This document shows, one piece after another, positions 26,104 through 34,845 of a stretch of 64,000 nt of DNA (positions are counted from its first letter, which is position 1; every line of letters begins with the position of its first letter). This DNA comes from JAWXBG01 sp044375415 (GTDB lineage: Bacteria; Bacteroidota; Bacteroidia; Flavobacteriales_D; Sanyastnellaceae), in assembly GCA_044375415.1 (NCBI GenBank), contig JBILMS010000003.1, positions 39,051 to 103,050 on the forward strand, given 5' to 3'. Below the pieces are notes generated by a model, which saw only the letters and a list, made by a program, of their open reading frames with translations, was not told the origin of the DNA and ran no database searches. The position numbers and the translations under genes are program-made.

Positions 26104-27429
26104 ATGAAAGGCTTTATAAAGAAATTGCGTGATATCTATCACCACGAAGAACTGAGAAAAAAGATTCTTCTTACTCTTGGATTACTCCTCGTGTATAGAA
26201 TTGGATCGTTTATCGTTCTTCCGGGTGTGGATGTATCCAAGCTAAATTCAAGTGATCAGGAAGGTCTTATCGGTCTTCTCGGTCTCTTTACAGGAGGTGC
26301 GTTTAGTCGCGCTTCGATCTTCGCATTGGGTATCATGCCGTACATTTCGGCGTCGATTATTATTCAGCTCCTTGGTTTGGCTGTTCCTACGATCTCCAAA
26401 ATGCAACGCGAAGGAGAAAGTGGTCGCAAAAAGATAAATCAGTACACTCGTTTGCTCACCATCGCTATCGGCGTTGTTCAAGCTCCCGGTTACATCCTAT
26501 CGACTATCGATCCTTCTGCTCGCCCTGATTTCGCATTATGGGTGCCCGCAGCAGTGATCATCCTTACTTGTAGTACACTCTTCGTTCTTTGGATCGGCGA
26601 ACGTATTACTGACAAAGGAATTGGAAACGGAATTTCGATGATCATCATGGTAGGTATCCTTGCAGATATGCCCGGATCCTTTTTCCAAGAATCACAGGCG
26701 CAATCTGTATTTTTCTTCCTTATAGAAATCGCAGTTCTCTTTGTTGTTGTTGGATTCTGTGTAGCAGTAATTCAGGCTGTTCGTCGAGTGCCGGTGCAAA
26801 TGGCCCGTATGAATACAGGAGGTACTCATCTTCCACAAGGTGAAGGTGCTCGCTCTTTTATTCCTTTACGTGTGAACTCTGCCGGTGTTATGCCGATCAT
26901 TTTCGCTCAGGCGATCATGTTCTTGCCTCTTTACCTTCAGCAAACGGAGACGTTCAGAGATAATCCTGTTGTTGCCAGCCTCGGAAATATTTATGGTACA
27001 GCTTACAATGTCTTGTTTTTCTTCATGATTGTAATCTTTACATACTTCTATACTGCAATTACCACTAATCCCGGTCAAATAGCAGACGATCTGAAGCGCA
27101 ATGGAAACTTTATTCCGGGTGTGAAGCCGGGTAGACCAACTCAGGACTTTATCGATACTATTCTTTCGAGAATTACATTGCCCGGTGGTGTTTTTGTAGG
27201 GTTGATTGCAATTCTTCCGGCCTTGATATATATGTCAGGTCTATCGAAGACACAAGCGTTTTCATTGTTTTACGGTGGAACGTCATTGCTAATCACAGTA
27301 GGTGTGTTGTTAGATACACTTCAACAAGTTGAAAGTCATCTGTTGTCAAGGCATTATGATGGACTAATGAAGTCCGGAAGATTGCGTGGCAGAACTGCTG
27401 CAACTGTTTCGACAGGTTCGGCATTTTAA
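26104..27429 (+). CDS. secY: Protein translocase channel subunit SecY
   Basis: A 441-residue inner-membrane protein with ten predicted membrane segments. It forms the Sec pore through which signal-peptide proteins, including the T9SS cargo and lipoproteins in this window, cross the inner membrane. Conserved blocks are LGIMPYISASIIIQLL (TM2), GERITDKGIGNGISMII, and the cytosolic loops MARMNTGGTHLPQGEG and SRHYDGLMKSGRLRGR, which contact SecA and the ribosome. Position after rplO is standard. Confidence 0.97.
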   Translation: MKGFIKKLRDIYHHEELRKKILLTLGLLLVYRIGSFIVLPGVDVSKLNSSDQEGLIGLLGLFTGGAFSRASIFALGIMPYISASIIIQLLGLAVPTISKMQREGESGRKKINQYTRLLTIAIGVVQAPGYILSTIDPSARPDFALWVPAAVIILTCSTLFVLWIGERITDKGIGNGISMIIMVGILADMPGSFFQESQAQSVFFFLIEIAVLFVVVGFCVAVIQAVRRVPVQMARMNTGGTHLPQGEGARSFIPLRVNSAGVMPIIFAQAIMFLPLYLQQTETFRDNPVVASLGNIYGTAYNVLFFFMIVIFTYFYTAITTNPGQIADDLKRNGNFIPGVKPGRPTQDFIDTILSRITLPGGVFVGLIAILPALIYMSGLSKTQAFSLFYGGTSLLITVGVLLDTLQQVESHLLSRHYDGLMKSGRLRGRTAATVSTGSAF

Positions 27430-27444
27430 GATAGTAGGATAATA

Positions 27445-28236
27445 GTGGGGAAGGAAAATAAACCGGTTTATAAAACCGAAGAGGAAATAGAACTCGTAAG
27501 AGAAAGTTCTTTGTTTGTTGGAAAAACTTTGGCTGAATTGGCCAAACATATTCGCCCCGGAGTAACCACTCTGGAGTTGGATAAGTTGGCCGAAGGCTTT
27601 ATACGCGATCACGGTGGAGTGCCCGGATTCCTTGGATACAACGGATTTCCAAACTCCATCTGCTCAAGTGTAAATAGCACAGTTGTGCATGGACTTCCAA
27701 ACGCAATAGCTCTCAAGGAAGGGGATATAGTGAGTGTAGATTGTGGAGTATTGATGAATGGATTTTATGGCGACAGCGCCTACACATTTGAAGTAGGTGT
27801 GGTTAGCCCGGAAGTGAAAAAGCTGATCGAAGTAACTAAACGTTGCCTCGAACTCGGAATCGAAGAGGCAGTAGCCAATAAGAGAGTAGGGGATATCAGT
27901 TTTGCAGTGCAGAACGAAGCGGAGAAACATGGATACGGCGTCGTAAGAGAGCTAGTAGGTCATGGAGTGGGTCGCAATCTTCACGAAGCACCGGAAGTAC
28001 CGAACTTCGGTAAAAGAGGAAACGGAACACTACTGATGCCCGGATTAGTAATTGCGATTGAACCGATGATCAACATGGGACGACGAAATGTGAAGCAGCA
28101 TTCAGATGGTTGGACGATTTTAACCGCCGATGGATTGCCGAGTGCACACTTTGAACATACAATTGTGGTGAGAAAAGACAAAGCTGAAGTTTTATCAACC
28201 TTTGAATATATTGAACAGGCGTTGAGCCTAGTGTAA
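27445..28236 (+). CDS. map: Methionine aminopeptidase, type I
   Basis: 263 residues. Removes the initiator Met from nascent proteins. Metal ligands can be read in VSVDCG (D99) and GFYGDSAYTF (D110), the His in VGHGVGRNLHEAPEVPNFG, and the Glu residues in IAIEPMIN and AHFEHTIVV. The start is GTG at 27445, 15 nt after secY; no ATG is available before the conserved N-terminal helix. The secY-map-infA order is common in bacteria. Confidence 0.97.
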   Translation: MGKENKPVYKTEEEIELVRESSLFVGKTLAELAKHIRPGVTTLELDKLAEGFIRDHGGVPGFLGYNGFPNSICSSVNSTVVHGLPNAIALKEGDIVSVDCGVLMNGFYGDSAYTFEVGVVSPEVKKLIEVTKRCLELGIEEAVANKRVGDISFAVQNEAEKHGYGVVRELVGHGVGRNLHEAPEVPNFGKRGNGTLLMPGLVIAIEPMINMGRRNVKQHSDGWTILTADGLPSAHFEHTIVVRKDKAEVLSTFEYIEQALSLV

Positions 28237-28242
28237 AAAAAT

Positions 28243-28461
28243 ATGGCCAAACAAACGTCAATAGAACTCGACGGTACGATCATCGAAGCCCTTTCCAACG
28301 CAATGTTTCGCGTTGAGTTGGAAAACGGACACGTGATTACGGCCCACATATCGGGAAAGATGAGGATGCACTACATCCGAATCCTACCTGGCGACCGGGT
28401 GAAGGTGGAAATGTCACCCTATGATTTAACAAAAGGAAGGATTTCCTTCAGATATAAATAA
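28243..28461 (+). CDS. infA: Translation initiation factor IF-1
   Basis: 72 residues, canonical length. An OB-fold factor that occupies the 30S A-site during initiation. ELDGTIIEALSNAMFRVELENGH and GDRVKVEMSPYDLTKGRI are family blocks. 6 nt after map and 9 nt before rpmJ. Confidence 0.98.
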   Translation: MAKQTSIELDGTIIEALSNAMFRVELENGHVITAHISGKMRMHYIRILPGDRVKVEMSPYDLTKGRISFRYK

Positions 28462-28470
28462 AAACACGAA

Positions 28471-28587
28471 ATGAAAGTACGTGCATCGATTAAGAAACGT
28501 TCTGCCGAGTGCAAGATCGTTCGCAGAAAAGGGCGCCTTTATGTGATAAACAAAAAGAACCCAAAGTTTAAACAAAGACAAGGATAA
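28471..28587 (+). CDS. rpmJ: 50S ribosomal protein L36 (zinc-ligand-poor)
   Basis: 38 residues, MKVRASIKKRSAECK at the start and PKFKQRQG at the end. It is too short to be found by length-filtered gene calls but lies in the conserved slot between infA and rpsM. The usual L36 zinc ligands (three Cys and one His) are reduced to a single Cys14, so this form probably binds no zinc. Confidence 0.97.
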   Translation: MKVRASIKKRSAECKIVRRKGRLYVINKKNPKFKQRQG

Positions 28588-28622
28588 TTTTTCCCTACGG
28601 GAAGGAATAAACAACGTATACA

Positions 28623-29000
28623 ATGGCAAGAATAGCAGGTATTGATTTACCACGCAACAAAAGAGGTGAGATTGGACTTACCTACATTTTCGGAATCGGT
28701 CGCAGTCGCGCTCGTCGTATCCTGAGCTCTGCAGGCGTTTCTGTAGATAAAAAAGTACAGGAATGGGACGACGACGATTTGTCGAAGATCCGCGGATTCA
28801 TCACCACTGAATTTAAAGTGGAAGGTGCCCTCAGATCAGAAGTGCAAATGAGCATCAAACGTCTGATGGATATCGGTTGCTACCGTGGTGTTCGTCACCG
28901 CACAGGTCTTCCTCTGCGCGGTCAGTCCACCAAAAACAACGCACGTACTCGTAAGGGTAAGCGTAAGACCGTTGCCAATAAGAAGAAAGCAGTTAAATAA
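28623..29000 (+). CDS. rpsM: 30S ribosomal protein S13
   Basis: 125 residues. Forms head-to-50S bridges and contacts P-site tRNA through its basic tail (TRKGKRKTVANKKKAVK). The signature is HRTGLPLRGQSTKNNARTRK. It is the first gene of the classic alpha operon. Confidence 0.97.
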   Translation: MARIAGIDLPRNKRGEIGLTYIFGIGRSRARRILSSAGVSVDKKVQEWDDDDLSKIRGFITTEFKVEGALRSEVQMSIKRLMDIGCYRGVRHRTGLPLRGQSTKNNARTRKGKRKTVANKKKAVK

Positions 29001-29026
29001 AAGATAGCTCTTTAGCAAACAGTAAC

Positions 29027-29413
29027 ATGGCTAAACAAGAAAAAAAGAAAAAGAAAAATGTGGTGGTAGAAGCTGTAGGTCAGGCCCACGTGCAATCTAC
29101 ATTCAACAACATCATCATTAGTCTTACCAACAATCAAGGACAGGTTATTTCCTGGTCTTCAGCCGGTAAAATGGGCTTCAGAGGTTCCAAAAAGAACACT
29201 CCGTATGCTGCCCAAGTAGCCGCTGAACAATGCTCAAAAGAGGCACACGAACTCGGTCTCCGCAAGGTGAAAGTGTACGTGAAAGGCCCGGGTGCCGGTC
29301 GCGAAAGTGCTATCCGTACTATTCATGGTGCCGGTATTGAAGTTACCGAAATCGTTGACTGCACTCCGATGCCGCACAACGGTTGCCGCCCACCAAAACA
29401 AAGAAGAATCTAA
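29027..29413 (+). CDS. rpsK: 30S ribosomal protein S11
   Basis: 128 residues. A platform protein contacting the E-site mRNA. It has a lysine-rich N-terminus (MAKQEKKKKKNV), and the block VKGPGAGRESAIRTIHGAGI and terminal CTPMPHNGCRPPKQRRI are conserved. Confidence 0.97.
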   Translation: MAKQEKKKKKNVVVEAVGQAHVQSTFNNIIISLTNNQGQVISWSSAGKMGFRGSKKNTPYAAQVAAEQCSKEAHELGLRKVKVYVKGPGAGRESAIRTIHGAGIEVTEIVDCTPMPHNGCRPPKQRRI

Positions 29414-29443
29414 TTTCATTATCAACTTTTTAGGTTAAAAGAA

Positions 29444-30046
29444 ATGGCCAGATATACAGGACCAACCAGCAAAATTGCACGAAGATTCCGCGAACCCATC
29501 TTTGGACCGGATAAAGCCTTGGAGAAAAGAAATTATCCTCCAGGACAACACGGACCCAACAAAAGAAGGGCGAAGCAATCCGAATATGCCGTGCAGCTTA
29601 TCGAAAAACAGAAAGCGAAGTACACTTATGGCATTCTCGAGAAGCAATTCGAAAACCTTTATCTAAAGGCTTCCGCTAAAACGGGTGTTACCGGTGAGAT
29701 TTTGCTCGCTTTTTGCGAAGCTCGTCTCGACAACGTAGCGTACCGCCTCGGAATCGGAAATACTCGTCGTGCTGCTCGCCAGTTCGTTTCGCACAACCAC
29801 ATTACTGTTAATGGTAATGTTGTAAACATACCTTCTTTCTCGTGTCGTCCGGGAGATCGTATCGCCGTGCGCGCCAAATCAAAATCTCTTCCTGCCATCA
29901 CCCTCAGCTTGGGTAGCAGAAAGAATTTCGAGTGGCTCGATTGGAACCAAAATGATATGACAGGAGTATTCCTGGCATACCCACAACGCGTTCAGATTCC
30001 TGAGAATATCAAGGAACAACTGATCGTCGAATTGTACTCGAAGTAA
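29444..30046 (+). CDS. rpsD: 30S ribosomal protein S4
   Basis: 200 residues. Initiates assembly of the 16S 5' domain, and is translational repressor of the alpha operon in E. coli. It starts MARYTGPTSKIARRF. The S4 RNA-binding domain (about 92-155, RLDNVAYRLGIGNTRRAARQ and HITVNG) is intact. The N-terminal zinc cysteines of some S4 forms are absent. Confidence 0.97.
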   Translation: MARYTGPTSKIARRFREPIFGPDKALEKRNYPPGQHGPNKRRAKQSEYAVQLIEKQKAKYTYGILEKQFENLYLKASAKTGVTGEILLAFCEARLDNVAYRLGIGNTRRAARQFVSHNHITVNGNVVNIPSFSCRPGDRIAVRAKSKSLPAITLSLGSRKNFEWLDWNQNDMTGVFLAYPQRVQIPENIKEQLIVELYSK

Positions 30047-30087
30047 TTTTTTATTATCACCTCACACAGAACCCTTACAAACACAAC

Positions 30088-31080
30088 ATGGCAATTATCG
30101 ATTTCGTAAAACCAGATAAGGTCGTAATGCTCGAATCGAATGATTTCGCAGGATCGTTTGAATTTCGCCCGCTGGAGCCCGGATTCGGCATCACTATCGG
30201 AAATGCCCTCCGCAGGATCCTTCTTTCTTCCTTAGAAGGTTTTGCTATCACTTCTATTAAGATTGACGGTGTGGATCACGAATTCTCTACCGTAAAAGGT
30301 GTAGTAGAAGATGTAACTGAAATGGTACTCAACCTCAAGCAGGTTCGATTCAAACGTCAAATAGATTCATCTGAATCTGAAAAGGTAGTTGTGGTTATTG
30401 GCGACCAAGCACAATTTTCTGCCGGAGACATTGGCAAATTCACATCTTCATTCCAAGTGTTGAACCCGGATCTCGTGATCTGCAACATGGACCCAAAGGT
30501 GAAAATGCGCCTCGAACTTCAAGTGGGAAAAGGTCGCGGTTACCGTCCGGCTGAAGAAAATAAGAATAGCCACCATTCAATAGGTACTATTTTCATCGAT
30601 TCAATTTTTACCCCTATTCGCAACGTGAAATTCACAGTTGAGAACTTCAGGGTTGAACAGAAAACCGACTACGAAAAACTCATCCTTGAAATTCAAGGTG
30701 ACGGTAGCATCACTCCGAAGAACGCTCTTCAGGAAGCAGCCAAAATCCTTATACACCACTTCATGCTATTCAGCGACGAGAAAATATCTCTCGAAACTGA
30801 AATGAAGAAGGAAGTAGAAGAATTTGATGAGTCTTCATTGCACATGCGTCAATTGCTAAAAACTCGTTTGGTAGATATGGACCTTTCGGTTCGCGCTCTA
30901 AACTGTTTGAAAGCAGCAGATATCGAGACACTAGGAGATCTAGTTGCTTATAACAAAAACGACTTGTTGAAATTCAGAAACTTCGGTAAGAAGTCGCTCA
31001 CCGAGTTGGAAGAACTTGTAGAAAACAAAGGCCTACAGTTCGGAATGAATACAGCTAAATACAAACTGGACAGAGACTAA
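30088..31080 (+). CDS. rpoA: RNA polymerase alpha subunit
   Basis: 330 residues. The N-terminal assembly domain (EPGFGITIGNALRRILLSSL) dimerises and recruits beta and beta'. After a linker, the C-terminal domain (about 250-320, SVRALNCLKAADIETLGDL ... FGKKSLTELEEL) contacts promoter DNA and activators. It has the typical S4-alpha-L17 placement, with 41-42 nt spacers on each side. Confidence 0.98.
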   Translation: MAIIDFVKPDKVVMLESNDFAGSFEFRPLEPGFGITIGNALRRILLSSLEGFAITSIKIDGVDHEFSTVKGVVEDVTEMVLNLKQVRFKRQIDSSESEKVVVVIGDQAQFSAGDIGKFTSSFQVLNPDLVICNMDPKVKMRLELQVGKGRGYRPAEENKNSHHSIGTIFIDSIFTPIRNVKFTVENFRVEQKTDYEKLILEIQGDGSITPKNALQEAAKILIHHFMLFSDEKISLETEMKKEVEEFDESSLHMRQLLKTRLVDMDLSVRALNCLKAADIETLGDLVAYNKNDLLKFRNFGKKSLTELEELVENKGLQFGMNTAKYKLDRD

Positions 31081-31122
31081 AAATCTGCCGGTTAAGGATA
31101 ATCATCGAAAGAAGAAAAAGAA

Positions 31123-31614
31123 ATGAGACACGGAAGAACACTCAACCACCTGGGAAGAAAATCGGAGCACCGCAAAGCTCTTATGATGAATATGGCCAAT
31201 TCCCTGATTGAACACAAAAGGATCAATACTACGCTCGCTAAAGCAAAAGCTTTGCGTCGTTTTGTAGAACCTTTGATCACAAAGTCGAAAGCCGATACAA
31301 CGCACAACAGAAGGATCGTATTCAGCTACCTTAAAAACAAGGAAGCCGTTACCGAACTTTTCCGCGAAGTAGCTCCAAAAGTGGCTGATCGTCCGGGAGG
31401 TTTTACCCGTATCATTCGCACCGGTCACCGTCAAGGTGATAACGCCGAAATGTGTATGATCGAACTCGTAGACTTCAATTTGATTTATGGTAAATCAGTT
31501 GATGCCGGAGCCAAGAAAAGAACACGTCGTGGTGGTGCTAAAAAGAAAGAAGCCGGTGCAGCTCCAGAAACTCCTGCAACTGATGCGGCAGCTGATGAGC
31601 CAAAAGCAGAATAA
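31123..31614 (+). CDS. rplQ: 50S ribosomal protein L17
   Basis: 163 residues. Starts MRHGRTLNHLGRKSEHRKAL. The core (about 1-125) is standard. The last ~35 residues are a basic and then Ala/Pro/Glu-rich extension (KKKEAGAAPETPATDAAAD), absent in E. coli and likely disordered. It is the last gene of the cluster and is followed by a strong terminator. Confidence 0.97.
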   Translation: MRHGRTLNHLGRKSEHRKALMMNMANSLIEHKRINTTLAKAKALRRFVEPLITKSKADTTHNRRIVFSYLKNKEAVTELFREVAPKVADRPGGFTRIIRTGHRQGDNAEMCMIELVDFNLIYGKSVDAGAKKRTRRGGAKKKEAGAAPETPATDAAADEPKAE

Positions 31615-31657
31615 TAATTTGTGCGTTGTGACGCACATGATTTATATGAATGTGATA

Positions 31658-31688
31658 AATGTCCGCCCCTTGGCGGACATTTTTTTTA
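31658..31688 (+). terminator. Terminator of the ribosomal cluster
   Basis: AATGTCCGCC (31658-31667), loop CCTT, then GGCGGACATT (31672-31681) and a run of T. A perfect 10-bp stem. A second small hairpin (TGTGCGT/ACGCACA, 31620-31637) precedes it just after the rplQ stop. Confidence 0.93.
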
Positions 31689-31763
31689 CCTACTGCAATC
31701 ATTGAACAAGGGTTGTAGAAATCTTTTGATAAACCTTTAACCCATAACCCCTATCGGGATTCT

Positions 31764-31771
31764 TAAATTTG
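31764..31771 (+). promoter_or_regulatory. -7 box (TAAATTTG) of carA-eno
   Basis: A perfect TAnnTTTG box ending 4 nt before the carA ATG, so the mRNA should start at or near the start codon. No convincing -33 TTG at normal spacing. Confidence 0.45.
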
Positions 31772-31775
31772 CACC

Positions 31776-32894
31776 ATGCGAGAAGTAAAATCAGCCGTCC
31801 TTCTTCTACAGGATGGCACTGTTTATCATGGTACTTCATGCGGAGCTATCGGCACCACTACCGGTGAAATTGCCTTTAATACGGCTATGACAGGTTACCA
31901 GGAGGTTTTTACGGACCCCAGTTACTACGGACAAGTGCTTGTTATGGCTACTGCACATATCGGAAACTATGGCGTTCACGATAAAGAAGTAGAATCGGAA
32001 TCCTGCAAAGTTGCCGGAATCATTATCAAGAAATTCTCCGATGTGGCGAGTCGAGTTGGTAGCAGTGCCAGTCTCCAGCAATATTTGGAGCGCGATCGAA
32101 AAGTCGGCATCTCCGATATCGACACAAGAAGTCTAGTGCGACATATCCGTCAGGCCGGAGCAATGAACTGCATTATCTCTTCCGAGATTTCAGATTTGGA
32201 GATTCTCAAAAAGATGCTTTCAGAAGTTCCTTCGATGGATGGTTTGGAACTTTCCTCAAAGGTGGCAACAAAAGAAGCTTTTTTCTTTGGAAATGCTGAT
32301 TCTGAAAATAGAATAGCCGTGCTCGACCTTGGGGTTAAAAAGAACATTCTACGCTGCCTTGCCGATCGTGGAGCCTATCTGAAGGTATTTCCGATGAACT
32401 CAAGTGTGGAGGACATACTGGAATGGCAACCTCATGGAATAATGCTCAGCAATGGTCCCGGTGATCCTTCAGCTATGCCTGCTACCATTCAACTTGTGAA
32501 GTCGCTTATTGAAACGAATCTACCTGTATTCGGCATCTGTCTGGGACATCAAATTATTGCCTTAAGTCAGGGACTGCAAACGATTAAAATGTTTAATGGA
32601 CATCGCGGGATTAATCATCCGATAAAAAATCTGATTTCCGGAAAAAGTGAAATCACTTCGCAGAATCACGGCTTTGTGGTTTCCGGAGATAGCGTTAAAA
32701 ACAATCCGGACATTGAAGTGACACATAAGCACCTCAACGACGATACCATTGCGGGAATTCGTATTAAATCGAAAAAGGTTTTTAGTGTGCAGTATCACCC
32801 GGAAGCTAGTGCCGGTCCTCACGATTCTCGTTACCTCTTCGATCAATTTATAGAAAATATTAAAACCAATAAAAAAGCTGCGGTTACGGCCTAA
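31776..32894 (+). CDS. carA: Carbamoyl-phosphate synthase small (glutaminase) subunit
   Basis: 372 residues. Hydrolyses glutamine and passes ammonia to CarB to make carbamoyl phosphate for pyrimidines and arginine. The N-terminal CarA domain (FNTAMTGYQEVFTDPSY) is followed by a class I amidotransferase domain with nucleophile GICLGHQ and catalytic His/Glu in VQYHPEASAGPHDS. carB is not adjacent and must lie elsewhere. eno follows after 21 nt, so the two are probably cotranscribed. Confidence 0.96.
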   Translation: MREVKSAVLLLQDGTVYHGTSCGAIGTTTGEIAFNTAMTGYQEVFTDPSYYGQVLVMATAHIGNYGVHDKEVESESCKVAGIIIKKFSDVASRVGSSASLQQYLERDRKVGISDIDTRSLVRHIRQAGAMNCIISSEISDLEILKKMLSEVPSMDGLELSSKVATKEAFFFGNADSENRIAVLDLGVKKNILRCLADRGAYLKVFPMNSSVEDILEWQPHGIMLSNGPGDPSAMPATIQLVKSLIETNLPVFGICLGHQIIALSQGLQTIKMFNGHRGINHPIKNLISGKSEITSQNHGFVVSGDSVKNNPDIEVTHKHLNDDTIAGIRIKSKKVFSVQYHPEASAGPHDSRYLFDQFIENIKTNKKAAVTA

Positions 32895-32915
32895 GTTTTA
32901 ATTTCAAAAAATAGT

Positions 32916-34199
32916 ATGAGTCAAATTGCAAAAATTCAGGCGCGTCAAATTCTCGATTCTCGTGGAAACCCAACCATCGAGGTGGATGTAATCACTACCG
33001 AAGGTGTTATGGGAAGAGCTGCTGTTCCTTCGGGTGCAAGTACAGGTGCCCACGAGGCGGTAGAATTGCGCGACAACGACAAGTCTATTTACATGGGCAA
33101 AAGCGTTAACCGCGCTGTACAGAATGTGAACGAAACTTTGAACGAGCAATTGGCCGGCGCTTCCATTTTTGAGCAGAACCTCATCGATCGCGCTATGTGC
33201 GGTATTGATGGCACCGAAAACAAAGCAGCTCTGGGTGCAAATGCTATCCTCGGAGTCAGTCTTGCGGTGGCTAAAGCTGCTGCTCTCTCTGTCGGACTTC
33301 CTTTGTATCGCTACGTTGGCGGTGTAAGTGCGAATACACTTCCGGTGCCGATGATGAACATTATTAACGGTGGTGCTCACGCCGACAACAAGGTAGATGT
33401 GCAGGAATTTATGATCATGCCTGTTGGAGCTCCTTCTTTCAGCGAGGGATTGCGCATGGGTACCGAAGTTTTTCATCACCTCAAAGCGGTTTTGAAAAAG
33501 GCCGGATACTCTACCAACGTAGGAGATGAAGGCGGATTTGCCCCTGAGTTAAAAAGCAATGAAGAGGCATTGCAAATTGTGATGCAAGCCATCGAAGCGG
33601 CAGGCTACAAACCCGGCCAAGACGTACTCTTAGCGCTCGATTGTGCGAGCACTGAATTTTACAATGCCGAAGAAAAGACGTATCATCTCGAAAGCACCGG
33701 CGACAAATTAACTCCGGCGCAGATGGTAGATTATTGGAAAGGTTGGTGCGATAAATATCCAATCATTTCCATCGAAGACGGATGTGCCGAAGACGATTGG
33801 GATGGCTGGAAAGCCTTGACAGACTTGGTAGGCAATAAAGTTCAATTGGTAGGCGACGATTTATTTGTTACAAATATTACACGTCTTTCAAAGGGAATAG
33901 AGCAGGGAATAGCTAATTCGATTCTAGTTAAAGTTAATCAAATAGGAACCCTCACCGAAACGATCGATGCTGTATCCATGGCGCATCGTGCTGCCTACAC
34001 ATCGGTAATGAGTCATCGCAGTGGTGAAACAGAAGACACTACTATAGCCGATCTAGCTGTTGCCCTCAACTGCGGTCAAATCAAAACAGGCTCACTCTCA
34101 CGTACCGACCGTATCGCCAAATACAACCAACTTCTGCGCATCGAAGAGGAACTTGGAAAGATGGCATATTACCCGGGGAAGGGATTGTTTGGGCGGTAG
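32916..34199 (+). CDS. eno: Enolase
   Basis: 427 residues. Glycolytic 2-phosphoglycerate dehydratase. Visible blocks are the flexible loop PSGASTGAHEA, NVGDEGGFAPEL (catalytic Glu), the Mg ligands in ALDCASTEFY, SIEDGCAEDDW and GDDLF, the catalytic Lys in ILVKVNQIGTL, and SHRSGETEDT. Full length. A 19-bp perfect palindrome starts 6 bp after the stop and may serve as its terminator. Confidence 0.98.
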   Translation: MSQIAKIQARQILDSRGNPTIEVDVITTEGVMGRAAVPSGASTGAHEAVELRDNDKSIYMGKSVNRAVQNVNETLNEQLAGASIFEQNLIDRAMCGIDGTENKAALGANAILGVSLAVAKAAALSVGLPLYRYVGGVSANTLPVPMMNIINGGAHADNKVDVQEFMIMPVGAPSFSEGLRMGTEVFHHLKAVLKKAGYSTNVGDEGGFAPELKSNEEALQIVMQAIEAAGYKPGQDVLLALDCASTEFYNAEEKTYHLESTGDKLTPAQMVDYWKGWCDKYPIISIEDGCAEDDWDGWKALTDLVGNKVQLVGDDLFVTNITRLSKGIEQGIANSILVKVNQIGTLTETIDAVSMAHRAAYTSVMSHRSGETEDTTIADLAVALNCGQIKTGSLSRTDRIAKYNQLLRIEEELGKMAYYPGKGLFGR

Positions 34200-34205
34200 G
34201 GGATT

Positions 34206-34247
34206 ACTGTCTGTAGGTGCGCACGGCAGTGCGCACCTACAGACAGT
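34206..34247. repeat. Palindromic GC-rich repeat, copy 1
   Basis: A perfect 19-bp inverted repeat (34206-34224 and 34229-34247) around the loop GGCA. Its core GGTGCGCAC-GGCA-GTGCGCACC is related to the hairpin at 36936-36959. Placed right after eno, it can form a strong RNA hairpin, but no T-run follows. Confidence 0.9.
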
Positions 34248-34326
34248 ACCCACCTGCGGACCCTGATATTTCTTCAGCATAGATGCTGCTAGCCGAATAT
34301 CGACCGCTTCGTATTCCGCCCTTTTG

Positions 34327-34845
34327 TTATGCACTTGCAAACAATAAGAACATATCGGAGTCGTCACTACCTCTTACGATTTCTTTGAATGAATAACACC
34401 CCAAAATAATCAATAGGAGCAGTTCGGTTTCATTAATAGAAGGGTCTATAATGTTGAGAAGTGTCTCAGGCTTATGGGTTATATCTATTTTGTAAAAGAA
34501 AATTTCCTTTTGGTTGTTATTGAAAAACGTAAGAGTAGCCAAAGGGGAGTTGCTGATTTCACATGTGTATTGATTTCCATTTTCAAGTTCAATTCGGGCC
34601 TTGCTGCCAAGGAAGTTTCTTTTCATGATTAGGGTCTGCTTCCCATCATTGTGAATAGTCGTCTTTGCATTCCAAAATCCTTCGTTGCGAATGACATAAT
34701 TTAGTCCATCCAATGAAAAAGTTGCTCCTTTAAACTTTTCTTCTTGCAACTCAAGCATAGTTTCATCGTTGCTCTTTAAAGTGATTTTCGTTTTTGAAAA
34801 TGTCCATGTCAATTTTTGATTGAGAAGTGATTTTAAGTTCTGCAT
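34327..34845 (-). CDS. Unknown protein, 172 residues
   Basis: No recognised family. The sequence alternates short beta strands (KITLKSNDETMLELQEEKFKG broken by polar turns, ATLTFFNNNQKEIFFYKI) and ends in a hydrophobic stretch ETELLLLIILGCYSF. The strand pattern faintly recalls tubby/LURP-one-like barrels, but I would not assign it. There is no signal peptide. It is convergent with eno. The 305 bp upstream (34846-35150) show no gene and no clear promoter. Confidence 0.6.
   Translation of the reverse strand: MQNLKSLLNQKLTWTFSKTKITLKSNDETMLELQEEKFKGATFSLDGLNYVIRNEGFWNAKTTIHNDGKQTLIMKRNFLGSKARIELENGNQYTCEISNSPLATLTFFNNNQKEIFFYKIDITHKPETLLNIIDPSINETELLLLIILGCYSFKEIVRGSDDSDMFLLFASA

Noticed and set aside
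34060..34367. Small frames over the eno end and its palindrome
   Set aside because: They are out-of-frame readings of eno plus an inverted repeat.
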